The translations under genes and the position numbers were made by a program. Positions 62,395 to 64,000 of a stretch of 64,000 nt of DNA are shown here, piece by piece. A model generated the notes under the pieces. The model was not told where the DNA came from, did not search any database, and saw nothing but the letters and a program-made list of their open reading frames with translations. The first letter of the stretch is position 1. Every line of letters starts with the position of its first letter. This DNA is from Salinisphaera sp. Q1T1-3 (GTDB lineage Bacteria > Pseudomonadota > Gammaproteobacteria > Nevskiales > Salinisphaeraceae): NCBI RefSeq assembly GCF_003602005.1, contig NZ_QZWD01000006.1, forward strand, positions 146,134 through 210,133. Reading direction: 5' to 3'.

Positions 62395-63695
62395 GCTCGA
62401 TCGCGAAGGCGTCGTTTCAATCGACGGTATCGCGCTCCGCCGATCAGCCACCACAGGAAGCCGCAGAGGCCGACAAAGGCCAGCGACAGCAGTCCCAGAC
62501 GGCTCCAGGGCGACAGTAATGTGTCCTCGAACGCGATGAAATGAGCGATGTCGTTGACCGCCGACAGACCGAACACGCACGTCAGACAGAACGCGATGCG
62601 ATTGAGCGTTCTCGATTCGCTTTCGTCGCGCTCGGACTGCAGGCCGCGGACATCCTCGGCAAGCATGTTGATGCTCTCGCTGAATTCGGCCACACGGGCA
62701 TCGATCGCCAGATCCCGGCAGACCGTCTGGTAGATCGCGCGGCTCGATTTGTCCGTGGATTCCTCGTATTCCCGGGGCGCGAGCATGGCCAGCCGCGTTG
62801 CGCTGACGTAGCGACGCATCTCGCCGATGCGAAGCCCCTGTTCGCGATCCCATACGAACGCGCGCGAGAGCTCCTGGATGTTGCGCATGCCGCTGGCGCA
62901 CTGGCTGCGTCGCGAAATCATGTACATCACCGGTTCGGTCTCATCGGCGATCCGCGCGGCATCGTCGGCCAGGGCGCCCGTCTGGTTAGTCTGTTTCAGG
63001 TGCCAGCCGAAATAATTGTTGAATAACATGACGAAACGGCCGTTCGGACTGGCCAGCGCGGTTTGACCAGCGTAGCCGGCATCCTGCGGCCAGTCGCCGG
63101 TCGGTCGATCGCCGATCGCGACGAAATTGCCGCTCGACCAGGCTCGCCAGGCCATTTCCGTGCTGAATTGCTCGCGGGTCGGCGCGTGCTGCCAGAAGGC
63201 CTCGGGATCGAGAATATCGTAGGGCAGGCTCGGGCAGTGCGCGATGATACCGTTCGCGCTCAGACCGGCGACGAGATCATAGATCAGGCCGTTGAACGAC
63301 AGATTGTGGCGATAGCAGGCGTGACCGCGATCGCGCAGCGAGGCGACATTGCGGCGATCGGTCGGCGCGACCAGACGATGAGCGAACGAGACCGCCAGAC
63401 AGCCGAGCGGTAGAAAACGCAGGGTGATGTAGTCGCAGTGCAGGCCGTCGATCGCCCGCATGTCGATGGTGCCCTCGAGTACCTGGCGCGGGTTGTAGAC
63501 GAAACTGGCGAGCCGTCTCAGGGCGAATTCGACCGTGAAATCCGCATCGACCGGGTCGCCGTCATCCTGGCGCAACCGGGCGGTCACGGGATACCGGGCG
63601 GCGATATCGACCTGCGCGAGATCGACGTTGATCGGAAAGGATTTGATATCGACGAAATACTCGCGCGTCGTCGATTCTGCCGAGTCTGTGCGCAT
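62391..63695 (-). CDS. membrane protein with large N-terminal cytosolic domain and two C-terminal helices
   Basis: 434 residues. Residues 1 to about 370 are soluble (FVDIKSFPINVDLAQVDIAA ... ASPNGRFVMLFNNYFGWHLK ... MRRYVSATRLAMLAPREYEE). A helical, probably coiled segment (FSESINMLAEDVRGLQSERD) then leads to two helices (AFCLTCVFGLSAVNDIAHF; LGLLSLAFVGLCGFLWWLIG) and a basic tail. The topology recalls CorA-like channels, but there is no GMN motif and I assign no family. ATG 63695 follows CAAGGCCAG. It is the first gene of a two-gene operon with the EamA permease. Confidence 0.55.
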   Translation of the reverse strand: MRTDSAESTTREYFVDIKSFPINVDLAQVDIAARYPVTARLRQDDGDPVDADFTVEFALRRLASFVYNPRQVLEGTIDMRAIDGLHCDYITLRFLPLGCLAVSFAHRLVAPTDRRNVASLRDRGHACYRHNLSFNGLIYDLVAGLSANGIIAHCPSLPYDILDPEAFWQHAPTREQFSTEMAWRAWSSGNFVAIGDRPTGDWPQDAGYAGQTALASPNGRFVMLFNNYFGWHLKQTNQTGALADDAARIADETEPVMYMISRRSQCASGMRNIQELSRAFVWDREQGLRIGEMRRYVSATRLAMLAPREYEESTDKSSRAIYQTVCRDLAIDARVAEFSESINMLAEDVRGLQSERDESESRTLNRIAFCLTCVFGLSAVNDIAHFIAFEDTLLSPWSRLGLLSLAFVGLCGFLWWLIGGARYRRLKRRLRDRA

Positions 63696-64000
63696 CTGGC
63701 CTTGCCCCCCGTGACAGCGCCTCTTCTGGCCCAGTGTAAGTGTTCGAGGTCGGGCCTGTCGGCGGCGGCTCGATCGGATCGCGGTGCGCGGAGGACACAT
63801 CACCCGGCCCGAGCGCGCTGGCAGCAGGGGCGACACGCTGTGTCCGGCGCTCTCGTGTTGCCCTGTAGCCGACTTCGCAAGCCCCTTGGCGCGGACTCGT
63901 GCGAAACATGAACGGGTCGGGGGCGTGCCGTGCCCACCGTTCATCCACTCTTCAGGCGGCGGTGCTAATTTAACACCCAGACGCTAGATGGCCCGTCGGC
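63696..64000. other. intergenic end of window with frame-A repeat fragment
   Basis: The segment TTGGCGCGGACTCGTGCGAA (from 63886), continuing ACATGAACGG, is the right-hand end of the frame-A repeat with a few changes. The preceding 100 bp retain only faint similarity and no core. Nothing else is recognisable up to the window edge. Confidence 0.55.

Noticed and set aside
61552..62901. A 449-codon version of the EamA permease starting upstream
   Set aside because: The added 170 residues would be Arg/His-rich and antisense-like and would overlap the preceding gene in another frame; the GTG at 62394 in a GTGA overlap is the natural start.

Overview
The window is 64 kb of GC-rich (roughly 63-65 %) chromosomal DNA from a proteobacterium. 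The gene repertoire (YbiU, YgjV, DbpA, DctA, PsiE and IgaA-type proteins) points to a gammaproteobacterium. A Salinisphaera-like or other halophilic/marine gammaproteobacterium is my guess, not something the sequence proves. No rRNA, tRNA, CRISPR array or complete insertion sequence was recognised.

Layout. 1-17 kb: housekeeping and envelope genes: YbiU-like oxygenase, aldo/keto reductase, cytochrome b561, membrane-anchored Mrr-type nuclease, PEP-CTERM-like protein beside a Tat-exported GH78 rhamnosidase, YgjV, a chemoreceptor, an mprF-virJ/acvB operon, dctA and a multicopper oxidase. 17-19.6 kb: nested structured repeats, then a two-gene operon of a zinc-type SmtB/ArsR repressor and a His-rich metal-binding protein. 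19.8-22.6 kb: an operon of a photoactive yellow protein (PYP) homologue, a double-PAS GGDEF diguanylate cyclase and a short adenylate-forming ligase like the p-coumarate ligase that makes the PYP chromophore; it reads as a light-to-c-di-GMP module. 23-31 kb: Nudix, GDPD, two more membrane diguanylate cyclases and an SSS transporter. 31.5-35.4 kb: second cytochrome b561, MFS, PsiE-like, SDR. 35.5-36.5 kb: a decayed IS5-family element with a 9-bp tandem repeat. 36.7-40.2 kb: a WG-repeat lipoprotein, a small membrane protein and a shortened, frameshifted IgaA-like gene. 40.4-46.7 kb: organosulfur monooxygenases (DszA-like, two SfnC/DszC-like and a destroyed third) and an MFS permease. 46.7-64 kb: dbpA; an unrecognised four-gene envelope operon; ArsR and alcohol dehydrogenase; a LysR-controlled LLM/old-yellow-enzyme/SnoaL operon; a secreted M3 peptidase; an EamA permease and a membrane protein.

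The most unusual non-coding feature is a family of mosaic repeats scattered between genes. Different outer frames end in similar (T)AGGGCCTGTT termini, some flanked by CTAG or TTAG direct repeats as expected of IS5-group transposition. Seven copies enclose the same 56-57-nt core, bracketed by inverted arms, in either orientation. Two copies show a compensatory base-pair change in an inner stem and most carry a conserved CAGAA(T) loop. Several copies lie exactly at stop codons or inside wrecked genes.

Functional themes are c-di-GMP signalling (three cyclases within 11 kb, one linked to a photosensor), redox and organosulfur flavoenzymes, envelope stress or remodelling, and metal handling.
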